The notes beneath the pieces are model-generated. The model was not told where the DNA came from. It saw nothing but the letters and a program-made list of their open reading frames with translations, and made no database searches. Below, in pieces: positions 10,033 to 62,534 of a stretch of 64,000 nucleotides of DNA (position 1 is the first letter of the stretch; each line of letters starts with the position of its first letter). Source of the stretch: Opisthocomus hoazin. Its lineage: Eukaryota; Chordata; Aves; Opisthocomiformes; Opisthocomidae. Location of the stretch: the NCBI RefSeq assembly GCF_030867145.1, contig NC_134440.1, positions 5,952,001 through 6,016,000 of the forward strand. The letters run 5' to 3'. A program made the translations under genes and the position numbers.

Positions 10033-13000
10033 AAATCAGCACTGGGGCTGTGGAGTGGCTCCAACACGTACATCTGTAGTTGGCGAGAGGGTTCATGGTT
10101 CCCCAAGAGCTCAGCGACTCCCAGCACCGTCGCTGGGGATCGGCCGCATCCGTCCACCCGTCCCCGCCCGGCCTCACCGGCCCTGCCCGCTCGCATCTGC
10201 TCGAGCGGCGTTTTCCCAGTTTGTCCAGTCCGCCCCGGCTCCCAGCCGGCCACGCACCCCGGCAAAGGCGGGCTCAGCGCCTGCTCCTGCAGCAACCGGC
10301 AGCGCTGGGATCGCAGCCCGGCGGGCAAAAAATCGGAGCATGGGGGGGGAAATCCACGTGGGATTATTCCTGCGGCTGCCCCCAGGCTTGCGGCTTTGTT
10401 TCGGGGTTGCCTGGTTTTTTGTTTTTGTCGTTGTTTTCCCAGCTTGGCGGCTTCTGCCAGCGCTGCAGGATGCGACCGGCTGTGGGGGGCTCAGCCCGCG
10501 AGCCGGGGGCCGAGCGTGTCCCGGGAGGGGGAATGCAGCCCTGGCTGGAGGGGCTGGCTGGCTCGGTCCGCGCGCAGAGGGATGGCTGGGGCGGGGTGAA
10601 CACCACGCAGAAAGTTCGCGGCAGCTTTGCTGGAGCTTGGCTTTATCAGGTGGGGGAAAAGCAGTTTTGCTGGGGAAAAAAAAAAAAATCACAGGAAAGG
10701 GGGGGAAAGCGTCTCCTGGTGCCGCGTCCGTGTGGCACTGCCGCGTTTCGGTGGCCGTCCCTGCAGCGGCGGGGCTTCGGTGCTGCCGGAGCATTCACCA
10801 GCAGTGCGAATGCTCGAGGCCGCAGCGAACCGTCCCCTGGTCCCCGCTGGAAACCCCGACTGGGGATCAACCCCCGATGCCCCCGCCGGTCCCCAGCGCG
10901 GCTGACGGTGCCCCGGGACCGACGGTCTCCGTCCGACAGCCTCCAGGCAAGGCTGCCAAGGAGCCGGACCCCCGCTGCACCGAGAGCTCAGCAGGAGCAC
11001 AGGCAATTTTTTTCAAGTCCATTTTTCAAGAAACCAGGAAATTCTTCCTCGGCAGCATCGCAGCAGGGCTGTTGGCTCCCGGCGCTCCAGGGTCAAACCC
11101 AGCAGAGCCTTCGGATGTTACAGCTCGTGCCGAAACCTCCCTCCTCTCCCTCTCGGATGCGCTGTCTGATGCCGCTCTCCATTTCCCGGTAGCGGGCAGT
11201 ACGCCTGAGATGTGTTTTAAGCTGATTTTTCTCCGGGAAAGCTAGGATAAACGCCTCTCGGGTAGGTCTGGTGAGGGCAGGGAGCTGGACGCGGGCGCAG
11301 GACCGACGTCCCCCCGGAGCTGCCCAACGCGGGCGCGCTTTCAGCAGCGGACGTGACGGCAGCACTGCGGCATCGCCACGTGCTCAGCCCAGGCCTGAGT
11401 TTTTGGGGAGCCGGTGGCACTGTATCATCTGGCTGTCCTTTGTCACCTCCCAAGGGATGGTGTCCCAACACTTCTCATTCTCCGGGATCCCCCGTTCCGC
11501 AACCCTGAGGACACTGCTCCAACCCAGGTGCTGCTCAGCTGCCACCATTCCCATCCCCAGTGACCGATGCGGTGACCGGTGATGTGACAGTCCCAGCACC
11601 GCCGCAAACCCTGCCCTGGACACCCGAATCCCGGAGCCTCCGCAAATTCGGCATCGCTGTCTGCAGGGTGTCCCTGCCACAGGTTCGGTCTCTCTGAAAA
11701 CCCGCCGGCACCCAACTCCCTCGCTCCGCACCCCGCGGTGAACGGCGACCCCGGAAAAATCCTTTTGGGGGGCTGACAGCGACGGGGCTGAGCAGGAGGG
11801 CTGGCACCCACCGCTCACCCCGAGCAACCTCCAGCGCTGCTTCCATTAATAATTAATACAGCTCATCCCCCTCAAACGAACCAGGGGCTTTACACATATC
11901 GCCAAGCACAGAAGACTTATACAAACCCGCCCCGGGAAGATAAATGGGAGAAATAATCCTGTTTGAGCATTTTCCGTATGATCTGCAGCCAGAGGTGGAA
12001 GAGGCTTCCTGCAACGCAGCTCCTCGGCGGCGGCGATGAGAGACAAAGGCTCCCAACGAGGGGCTCATGTGATCGCGCGGCCGGCGAGCGCCGAGCGGCG
12101 CGGAGGGAGGAAACCCGGGCTGCGACAGCAGCTCGGCCCCCGCCAGCACAGCGAGCCCCCGGCCGCCCCGGCCGCCGCTCACGGGGTCGAAACGCGTGTT
12201 GTCAATTAAAATCCACGTCGTAAATCCTCCCGCTGCCTTCAGACGTCATGGGGAGCCCTGCAAGAGCAGGGGAGCAGGGGGGGAAGATGCTCCGGGCGTC
12301 TCTGTCACCCGCTGCCTCGCAGCCGTGGGCTTCGCGATGCCCAGCGCAGCTTGGGTGCCCTCATCCCAACTCGGGCTGGAGCAAAGCCGCTGCCTCGATG
12401 TTTTACCCATCTGCCTCGCTCCGAGGGCAGGTTGCCTGCTTCCCAACTCGGAAAATCTGCCCAGAGAGCCCCGCGGAGCCCACCCCGAGCCCGGCTGGGC
12501 ATCAAGGGGATGAGCGCTGAGCCCTGTCCCCATGGCGGGCGCAGGGGCAGCTCGGCCAAGACCCCGCTGTGGTTCCTGGGGAAACAGTGTTCAGCTTTCC
12601 TGGGCAGTGCGGGGGTCCCTGCCAGCCCCCTTGGCTCACCCCAGGCTATTGGCGACCCAGAAGAGCCGTGCTGCCGTTTCCCCACGTCCTCGCACCATCC
12701 TGGTGCCCACCTTCACCTGCTTGCCCGCGGCTGGCCGACCCACCAGGCTACATCAGCTCTTCAGCTGGGAAAAAAACCCCTCTTCACCTTCAGGAGCCAC
12801 CTGGGGAGGACGGACCTTGTCCCCCAGCCCGGATAACGCTGACCCCTAAGCTGGCGGCCCCGGTCAAGCTCACCCCACGGCCCAGAGCCCCCTCACAGCC
12901 ACAGCCCCCAGCCCCACAGCAACCAAGCGGCTCCCACCAGTGCGGGAAGATGGGGAGAGCGCGGGGAGACCCCGGTGGGCGCAGCCCCGGGGTGCTCGGG

Positions 13001-13084
13001 GCGACGAAGCGGGGCCGGGGGCTCCCACGGGCCGCCCACCTCTGCGAGGACGGGGGGCTAGCGGCTCCCGTGGCGAGCCGGCCC

Positions 13085-13325
13085 TGCGCTACGAGCCCCA
13101 CAGCCGGCAGCCCCCATGGCTGGCAGCCCCCCCCCATGGGCAGCAGCCCCATGGCGAGTGGTTTCTGTGGCTGGTAGCCCCCCCCGGGTAACCCCCCACG
13201 GCTCCTAGCCCCACAGCCGGCAACCCCATGGCTGGCAGCCCCCCCCCATGGCTGGCAGCCCCCCCCCATGGGCAGCAGCCCCATGGCGAGTGGTTTCCGT
13301 GGCTGGTAGCCCCCCCCCGGGTAAC
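13085..13325 (+). repeat. Tandem duplication of a ~115-bp GC-rich unit
   Basis: 13090-13190 and 13205-13325 share the same ordered blocks: CCCCACAGCCGGCA, CATGGCTGGCAG, a C run, CATGGGCAGCAGCCCCATGG, CGAGTGGTTTC, TGGCTGGTAGC. The second copy has an internal extra CATGGCTGGCAG plus C-run unit. Confidence 0.75.
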
Positions 13326-13339
13326 ACAGCCACGGCTGC

Positions 13340-13870
13340 CAGCCCCTGCGGGCAGTGACACAGCCACGGCTGCCCCGCCCCCGGCTAGTGGCCCCGGTCA
13401 GCTGCAGCCCCCCGTGGGCAGCAGCCCCGCGGGCAGGCAGGGGGGCTTTCCCCGGAGCCCCCCCACCTCCCCAGCCCCCGGTGCACGTCCCGGCTCCCCG
13501 CAAAACCCCGCTACCCCCGCCGGTACCGCCACTGCCCCCGGGGCCGCCCCCCCCCCCCCCCACTGGTGCCCCCCCGGTTCCGCGCCCCCTTCCCGCTGGT
13601 CCCGGTCCCCCCCCCGGTCCGCGCCCCCCCCCCCCCCGTACCGGGGCTGCGGCTCAGCAGCGGCGGGGCCGCGGGGCCATTTTCTGCGCGGAGCTGTCGC
13701 GAGAGCTGCGGGGGGGGGGGGAGGAGCGGTGCGGAAGGGGGGGCGGGGGCTGCGCGGGTTTGCGTTAGCCCGGCCCGGTGCCTCCCACACCCCCCCGGCC
13801 GGTTCTCCCGGGTGTTTTCGCAGCCCCCTCCGGTGCCGGCAGCGGGAGCGCTCCGCACCCCGGGGCCTGC
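13340..13870 (-). promoter_or_regulatory. ZNF414: CpG island, probable ZNF414 promoter and noncoding first exon
   Basis: The stretch is very GC-rich with frequent CpG. On the minus strand, a GTACGG donor at 13641-13636 would end a first exon whose last base is 13642. That exon contains an upstream ATG (13678-13680) with a stop at 13654-13656. The donor is upstream of the acceptor near 9140 in the correct order for ZNF414. Transcript evidence is lacking, so both exon and promoter are inferred. Confidence 0.4.
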
Positions 13871-13887
13871 GGGAGGCTGGAGCGTCC

Positions 13888-14790
13888 CGGGGGTCTTCGG
13901 AGCGCTCCGGGGGTCTTGGAGCATCCCAGGGTCGGCAGAGCATCCCGGGGGGCTCAGAGCATCCCAGGACCTTGGAGCATCCCGAGATCATCAGAGCATC
14001 CTGGGGGTCTTGGAGCACCTCAGGATCAGCAGAGCATTCCGGGATCCTCAAAGCATTCTGGAGCCTTGGAGCATCCCGGGGGCCTTGGAGCATCCCGGGA
14101 TCAGCAGAGCATCCTGGGATCCTCAGAGCATCCCAGGGGTCTTGGAGCACCCCGGGGTTGGCAGAGCATTCTGGGATCCTCAAAGCATTCCAGAGCCTTG
14201 GAGCATCCCCGGGGGCCTTGGAGCATCCCGGGATCCTTGGAGCATCCTGAGGCCTTGGAGCATCCAGGGGTCAGCAGAGCATCCCGGGATCCCCAAAGCA
14301 ACCCGGAGCCTTGGAGCATCCCCGGGGTCCTTGGAGCATCCTGGGATCCTCAAAGCATCCCAGAGCCTTGGAGCATCCCGAGATCCTTGGAGCACCCCAG
14401 GGCCTTGGAGCATCCCAGGATCCTCAGAGCACCCTGGGGCCTTGGAGCATCCCAGGGTCGGCAGAGCATCCCGGGATCCTCAAAGGATCCCAGGACTTTG
14501 GAGCACCCCAGAATCGTCGGAGCATCCTGAGCACCGCAGAGCATCCTGAGCCCATCGGGAAGCCCTGGACCCCTTAGAGCATCCCGGGGCCCTCTGAACA
14601 CCCCAAGTTCCTTGGAGCACCCTGGATTCCTCGGAGCATCCCGAGCCCAACAGATTGTGCATGGCCCCTCAGAGCAGCCCAAGCCCCTTGGAGCCTCCCA
14701 GGACCCTCAGAGCTACTGGAGCCCCTCAGAGACCCTGGAGCCCCTCGGAGCACCCGGAGTCCCTCGGAGCACCCCAGCGAGCGCCTGAGC
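13888..14790 (+). repeat. Minisatellite, ~19-20-bp GAGCATCCC...CTTG units, roughly 45 copies
   Basis: Repeated blocks follow the pattern (t/a)(g/a)GAGCATCCCgGgatcCtt with alternating CTTGGAGC and CTCAGAGC phases. Unit length is mostly 19-20 bp. Divergence rises toward the right end, where units become CCCCTCGGAGCA. All ORFs across it are repeat artefacts. Confidence 0.93.
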
Positions 14791-16000
14791 TGGCCCAGCC
14801 CCTGCCTGCTGGCAGGGCTGACAGGGAGCATCCCACCTGCACAGCACCCACTGCCGGGGTGCTGCCCCCCCCCCCCCCCCCCAGCCCTGGGGAAGGGCTG
14901 GAAGACGCAGAAAGGAGTTTCCTAAACCCCCAGAGTTTTCAGAGACAATTTTTTTCCATTAAAATAACAACAGAGACTTGGTGTGTTTTCTCCCACCCCC
15001 AAGCTCCGCAGTGTAGGGACTCCAAAAACCCGGGATTTACAGCAAAAAAATCACCCCAAGGACCACAGGACTTGTAAAAACCCCAGACGGGGAGGCCCAG
15101 CCACCCTTCGCAGCGTGGGGCCATGGCGGACGTCGCACCCCCCGCGGCCTCCTGCCGTGTGCCACCCCCACCCTGGAGGAACGGGGGTCCCCTGAGCCCC
15201 TCTGCAGCCCCCCATCTCTGGGGCAGGGGGTTCTGCCTGCTGGGAGGGCAGCCCCGGCGAGAGCTGCGGGAGGGAGGAAGAGGAGGGCTGGGACGCGAGG
15301 CCGAGCCGCGCGGCAGCGAGCTGTCGTCACTTCCTCCGGCCGCCCCGCGCAGGGCCTGGCGGGGGGAGCGGGGGGCAGCCGGGGACGAGCCCCAGCATGT
15401 CGGCACCGTTCGTCCCTCTCCCCACTGCAAACCTCCCGGAACAACCCCGGGAGGGGCTCAGCTCCCCCCACAAAGAGCCCACCCCCCAGCCCTGGCTGCA
15501 CCCCTGTCCCGGGGGGCCAGGGGAGGGAGGGTCCCCTGAACCCCGGAGCTGGTGCGGCTGAGGACGGCGGTTCCCACCACGGCACCCCACGGGCGAGACC
15601 TCCTCTGCCCTCCAAACTGGGATGGGGGGGTCCCAGCAGCCCCCTGCCCACAGCTCGGTGGGCTGTGGCTGAGCGACCCTCGAGCTCTGCCGGTGGGAAA
15701 TCAGGGAACGGCGATGGCACCCCGGTCCCGCTGTGCCCCGTCGCGCCGCTTCGCCTCGGCAGCTCCCGGCCGTGCGGAGCAGTCCGGTCACGCCTGAGCC
15801 GAGCTCCAGGGGACGGCGGGTTTCGTGGGCTCAGCATCTTCCGGAGGGGACAGGGCTGCCGCCGACGTGCGCCCGTCCACGTCCCCACGCGGGTGCAGGG
15901 CTCTTGTCACGGAGCCGCGGGCCAGCACCAGGGGGAAATACAAACTCTGGGCTCCATTTCCGCGTCAGACTCAGATTCGCTAAGTCTGATTATTTACCAT
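14790..16000. other. Spacer between the minisatellite and the MYO1F 3' end
   Basis: It holds a C run near 14867-14882 and unremarkable GC-rich DNA. No exon or recognisable transposon was found. Confidence 0.5.
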
Positions 16001-16298
16001 AATTATTACCAATAATCCTATTTATACCCCGGAATCACCGGGGCAGTTCCACTCCCAGGGTACGAACAAGCAGCAAAGAGCCGGTCCTCGCTGCAGGGAG
16101 ACCGCGGCGTGAAGCGGTGGCGGGACGCGGCGCTCGGCACCGGCGCAGCCCCGCAGCCAGCGCGGGCTGGCGAGGGAGAGCTCGCTCAGCGCCCGCGTCG
16201 GTGGAGAACCGGGCCCCTTCGGCACGGCCGCGGCGGAGCTGGGGCGGGAGGACGGCGAACCCCTCCTTGCCTCTGGCCGTGCTGCCGCGACACCCAAC
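16000..16298 (-). other. MYO1F: 3' UTR of MYO1F (extent uncertain)
   Basis: Downstream of the stop at 16299-16301 on the minus strand, an AT-rich patch (15975-16026) contains TATAAA-like (plus tttata 16021-16026) and AATAAT-like hexamers. No perfect AATAAA is close, so the end is a guess. Confidence 0.35.
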
Positions 16299-31972
<15,674 letters not shown>

Positions 31973-32140
31973 GATGTCCCTGCGTCCTGTCCCTGGGGAG
32001 CCAGGGGCTCCTGTCACCGAGGGCCGGGGGCCATCCTGAAGTGCTTTGCTTTTGTGTTTCTGCTGCAACTACAAACTGCAACTAAATTTTTTTTTCCTCC
32101 TCCCACTTCCTCATTCGATGCCGGATTGCTGGGGGTGGGG
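31973..32140 (-). promoter_or_regulatory. MYO1F: Candidate MYO1F 5' UTR / proximal promoter with a PU.1-like site
   Basis: About 135 bp upstream of the ATG the minus strand reads ATGAGGAAGTGGGAGG (plus 32104-32112 cacttcctc), an ETS/PU.1-type GAGGAAGT core next to a purine-rich strand. There is no TATA box. PU.1 control would suit a leukocyte gene, but the transcription start is unknown. Confidence 0.35.
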
Positions 32141-33004
32141 AGGACAAGGGTGGCTCTCTGCTGGCGCAGGAGGCCTTGGGGTGGCCCTGCCCAGGGTGAC
32201 CCCACCTCTGCTGCGGACGGGTGCTGCCGGTGCCAGCGGTCACGGACCTGGGTAAGTGGTGGGTGCTGGGTAGAGCTCAGCAGGGATGCCCAGAGCCTCC
32301 ACAAAACCCTTCTCCCAGTCCCGCCGGTGACAGCTTGATGTGCCCCACTCCAGGGGCAACCAGTCAGTGCTGGGGGATGCTCTGCTTTAAGGTGCTTTTA
32401 GGATCAAGATGCTTTTGGGTGCTGCTTTTCTTTTTCAGGTCTTTTGAACCAAAAAATCCACACTTGAGGAAGTGTTTTGGCTACAGTTGGGCCAAAGCCA
32501 TCTCAAAGAGACCATAGCTGGAGCTGTGCAGGGAGCAGCCATGCTGGAGTCCCAGCAGGACTGCAGAGCCAGTGCTCCTGCAAACCCTGTGCGCACGGTT
32601 CCGTCTCCATCCAACAGCCCTGGGGTGGAAAAGCTCCTCTGCAAACCCCCGGCTCCGTGCGACGGCACCGCACCGCTGACCCTGGGCCGTGCCTGAAGGG
32701 GAGAGCCCGTCGTGCTGAGCGGTCCCGGCAGTGGTCAGCCCCCCAGCAGAAAGCAGCCCAGAGGGGACAAAGGAAACAGTCATGGCGGGGTGGGAAGCTG
32801 AGGGTTCTCCACCGCCGTGTCCCCCTGCAGACCTGCCATCCTGCGACGGCCCCTCCGCTCGCCCAGCACGGCTGTGGCAGAGCCCGCAGCCTCGGGAACC
32901 GGCGCCCAGCTCCACACGCACACCGAGCGATGGCAGCCATGCCCGGGAGCGCTCCGCTGCTGCAGAGCCCAGCCCGGGTCTCGCCGCTGCCCTGGCCCAG
33001 TGCA

Positions 33005-33735
33005 GGTGGCACAGCAGCTCTGGGAGGGCGTCACGCTACGGAGACCATCCATGGCGAATACGCACCGTGCGCTGGGCACGTCTCTCACCAGCAGAGTCTG
33101 CAGAAAGTGGAGGATCAAAGTGTTCCTGAGAGCTCTCCTCTGCAAATGAATCTCTTTGACCTCGGCCTTGGGCGACTTTCTGGGCAGAAACATTTCTGGG
33201 GGAATAGCTGGAACAAGAGGGGGCAATGCTTTGTCGAAGCCTAACACATCAGACCAGGTCAGGGCCCTCTGCTTTTGAAACTGTCTTTTTCTGCTGCAGA
33301 ATACCAGCTCAGTCACTTGCAGCCAGCTTAGACTCAGAATCACAGAGTGGTTTGGGCTGGGAGGGACCTTCAGAGGTCCTCTAGTCCAACACCCTGCCAC
33401 GAGCAGGGACATCAACTCGACGAGGCTGCTCAGAGCCCCGTCCAACCTGACGCTGAACGTCTCCAGGGATAGGGCATCTCCCACCTCTCTGAGCAACCTG
33501 TGCCAGCATTTCCTCACCCTACGCATAGAGAACTTCCTCCTTATCTCTAGCCTGAATCTCCCCTTGCAGCTGATAACCGTTACCCCTTGTCCTATCGCTG
33601 CCCTACCAAACACTCTGCCCTGTGGTCCTCCAGAGCCGCGAGACGTGGTGCAAACCTTTGTGTCCATCCCCACAGGAACCAGCCCAAGCGATTCTGGGAG
33701 GCATCAGTGCTGTTTCAGACACGTAGTTCTTCAAC
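33005..33735. repeat. Unclassified repeat, copy A, split by a CR1
   Basis: 33005-33090 and 33097-33326, then 33627-33735, align in order with 38025-38110, 38801-39054 and 39055-39165. Shared blocks include GGGGAATAGCTGGAACAAGA, TTTTGAAACTG, GCTCAGTCACT and AGGAACCAGCCCAAG. The family was not recognised. Confidence 0.7.
33333..33626 (-). mobile_element. CR1 LINE, 5'-truncated, nested in repeat copy A
   Basis: The left end CAGAATCACAGAG is the CR1 3' tail. The body reads the usual CR1 3' sequence (GGGACCTTCAGAGGTC, CAGGGACATC, CTCAGAGCCCCGTCCAACCTGAC) up to CCCCTTGTCCTATCGCTG. Sequence on either side matches the uninterrupted copy at 38.8-39.2 kb. Confidence 0.9.
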
Positions 33736-34050
33736 CAACCCCCGCAAAAAATCCCAAACCAGCATTACCAGTACGGGGTCTGTGTGCCCCCGGGGTGCAC
33801 AGCCAACCTGCAAGGGGTCTGCCAAGGGGAAGCCTCTTCCTATGTGCCACGCAGCAGCTCTGGGCGAATCTCCACCTCTCTGACCTGCTCCAGTCACGCA
33901 GGCTGCAGGTAAAACCCTCCTCTGCGACCCAAACCCCTCCTGCAGCGTAGGAACAAGGAGCATCGTGGCGTGAGGCTGCTCAGACCCCAAGCTTGCCGCT
34001 TGAGAAACAAGAGCGGGACCAGAAGCTGCGCCCGGGATCGTAGCTACTCC

Positions 34051-34056
34051 TTTATT
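34051..34056 (-). terminator. ADAMTS10: Polyadenylation signal of ADAMTS10
   Basis: Plus tttatt (minus AATAAA) in AT-rich sequence 1.7 kb past the stop codon. I saw no other canonical signal on this strand between the stop and this point. Confidence 0.55.
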
Positions 34057-34666
34057 ATAAATCATGGCGTTATGTCGCTCCTTCTCAGAATTAGTATGTT
34101 AAATATTTTTCATTATATATATCTCTATATAAAAAGGTGAAAACACCCCCTCCCCTCCCAAACTGTCAGTACGGAGCATGGCACCAGGAAGGAAGGCAAA
34201 TCAATTCCCGCCCGACAGCCAAACGGGAGTTGCTGAGCACCAGAGAAGCTGGGATCGGCTGATGAGTGGGTGAAAATACAGACGGTAGAGTAACACGCGA
34301 GGGCTGGCGGGGCGGAGAGGTTTGCTCTCGGGAAAGAGGGCTGTCCACCTCCCTGCACCCTACGGATGACCCCCAAGGGGAACAGAACATGGCTTTGGAC
34401 AAGACTTCCCAACTTTGTGATGCAGAAAGGCCTGAAAATAATAACAATAACGAAAACAAAAAGCACCTGCTTTGTAGATTGGAAATTCAGGTCTCCTCCG
34501 CAGGCTGCAGTGGCCCGTGGAGATGTGTGTTGGCCAGATTTGGCCAGGAGGTGACCTGGCAGAATTTCAAGCCTGCTCTTCTCCCATCACTGGAGGTCTC
34601 CTGGGGGCAGAGGAGCAGGTGGCACTGGGACCGGCACCTTGAGGCCACAGCGGCATGCGGCGAGGC

Positions 34667-34752
34667 TGCCTTTGGAGAGAAAGCACCTTTTGGAGGCCAA
34701 GCACCTTTGGAAGTAAAGCACCTCTGGAGGCAAAGCAGCTGCGGAGGCCGTG
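34667..34752 (+). repeat. 17-18-bp tandem repeat, five units (AGCACCTTTGGAGGCAA)
   Basis: Five consecutive imperfect units: CTGCCTTTGGAGAGAA, AGCACCTTTTGGAGGCCA, AGCACCTTTGGAAGTAA, AGCACCTCTGGAGGCAA, AGCAGCTGCGGAGGCCG. Confidence 0.85.
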
Positions 34753-35780
34753 GCCTTCGCTGGGGAGGGCCCTGCCAGGACCAGAAAGACTGTTCCTGAG
34801 TCACAACCTGGCAACAGGGACACTGTGACCAAGACAGTTCTCGTCCTGCATCCTCCTCCGCTTTGCTTTGCTTCCTGCAGCCCGGCACGTCCTTGACGCC
34901 CGTTAAGTGAGTGCAACCCCGAGCACGTGACCTCAGCTCGTGCTTCAAGGTGTCTCTGGAACAAAACGGGTCCTAATAGTGACATGGGCTTTAAGGAAAA
35001 GTAGGGGGACACTCCCATCAAAGTAGGTGGTTAGAGAGTTTCAACAACCCCCTCTCCCAGTTAAACTGGTGTCACTGCTCTGCTCGCTGAGTGACCTGCC
35101 CAAGGTCCCAAGGTGACAGGATGCAAACCGAGAAAACAACACTCCTGCTCCGACCCCGCCCCCCCCAGCAGCTCACCTTCATCCATCGCCCAGAAGCCAC
35201 AAGCCACGCTTGTCACCCAGGCCACCTGAAACCTCCTCCCTGCCTCCCCGGGGACCCCCGAGGGACTGGCAGCAGCCCCCCATGCGCTCAGCCTCCCCAG
35301 GGACACCCCACTGCGGAGCGCGATGCCCCGCGATGCCCTCGGGACACAGGCGCGGAACAGGACGAGGCAGGAGCGGGGCGAGCGGTGCCGCTTCGGTGGC
35401 TGTCTTGGCGCCTGCGGGCCCTGGGTCCGCTACTAATAAATAACAACGTCAGAATTTCAAGTAATGTCCCTGCTGCCGCGCTCTGCCCAGCTTCTCCCTC
35501 TCCCACTGCTCATCAGCCGGCTTCTGGCGCACTGGGCCGTGGCAGTGTCTGCAGCAGCTGGCAGTGGTTTAACTGGGAACCTGCCTTTGTGAAGCTCGGG
35601 GGCAAAGGGTGCGTGTCTTTGGGGGACGGGTTTGGGTGACGCCGGCTCCCACTGGAAGCACGACCAGTGTCTGTGTTGGACCCAGGGGAGGTTCCTGGGG
35701 CGCAGAGGAAGGGCACAGCTCGGCAGCCCTGTGGCGTAGCTTTTGCCTTCCAGTTTTCCCACGGGGGTCACGCTGTGTCC

Positions 35781-62534
<26,754 letters not shown>

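Larger units (their letters stand above)
9091..13642 (-). other. ZNF414: ZNF414 5' UTR and first intron (inferred)
   Basis: Just upstream of the ATG, a minus-strand acceptor (GGGAGCAG) sits at about 9140, so 9091-9139 is probably 5' UTR. The next plausible exon is the CpG-rich one near 13.64 kb. In between I see only a CCT triplet repeat, an AAT/ATG triplet tract, a CpG-rich patch near 12040-12190 and a tandem duplication near 13.1-13.3 kb. No conserved coding exon was found, and the long ORFs are composition-driven. Confidence 0.5.
32140..34040. other. Intergenic spacer MYO1F-ADAMTS10
   Basis: Contains the repeat copy with a nested CR1 (33.0-33.73 kb). Otherwise no exon, RNA gene or conserved peptide was seen. 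Confidence 0.6.
34035..35780 (-). other. ADAMTS10: 3' UTR of ADAMTS10
   Basis: Inferred from the stop at 35781-35783 to the AATAAA near 34.05 kb, with AT-rich 3' terminal sequence. It includes a 17-bp tandem repeat (34667-34752) and a possible MIR fragment (GTGACCTGCCCAAGGTC, about 35088-35110). Confidence 0.5.

Noticed and set aside
10001-11245. 414-codon plus-strand ORF and its overlapping partner
   Set aside because: Starts in an ATG triplet repeat within ZNF414 intron 1; composition-driven, no family resemblance.
13566-14577. Long repetitive ORFs (up to 327 codons) on both strands
   Set aside because: Translation of the 19-20-bp minisatellite and adjacent C runs; all frames are open for the same reason.
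14930-14965. ATTAAAATAA near 14959 as a poly(A) signal for MYO1F
   Set aside because: It is on the plus strand; MYO1F is transcribed from the minus strand.
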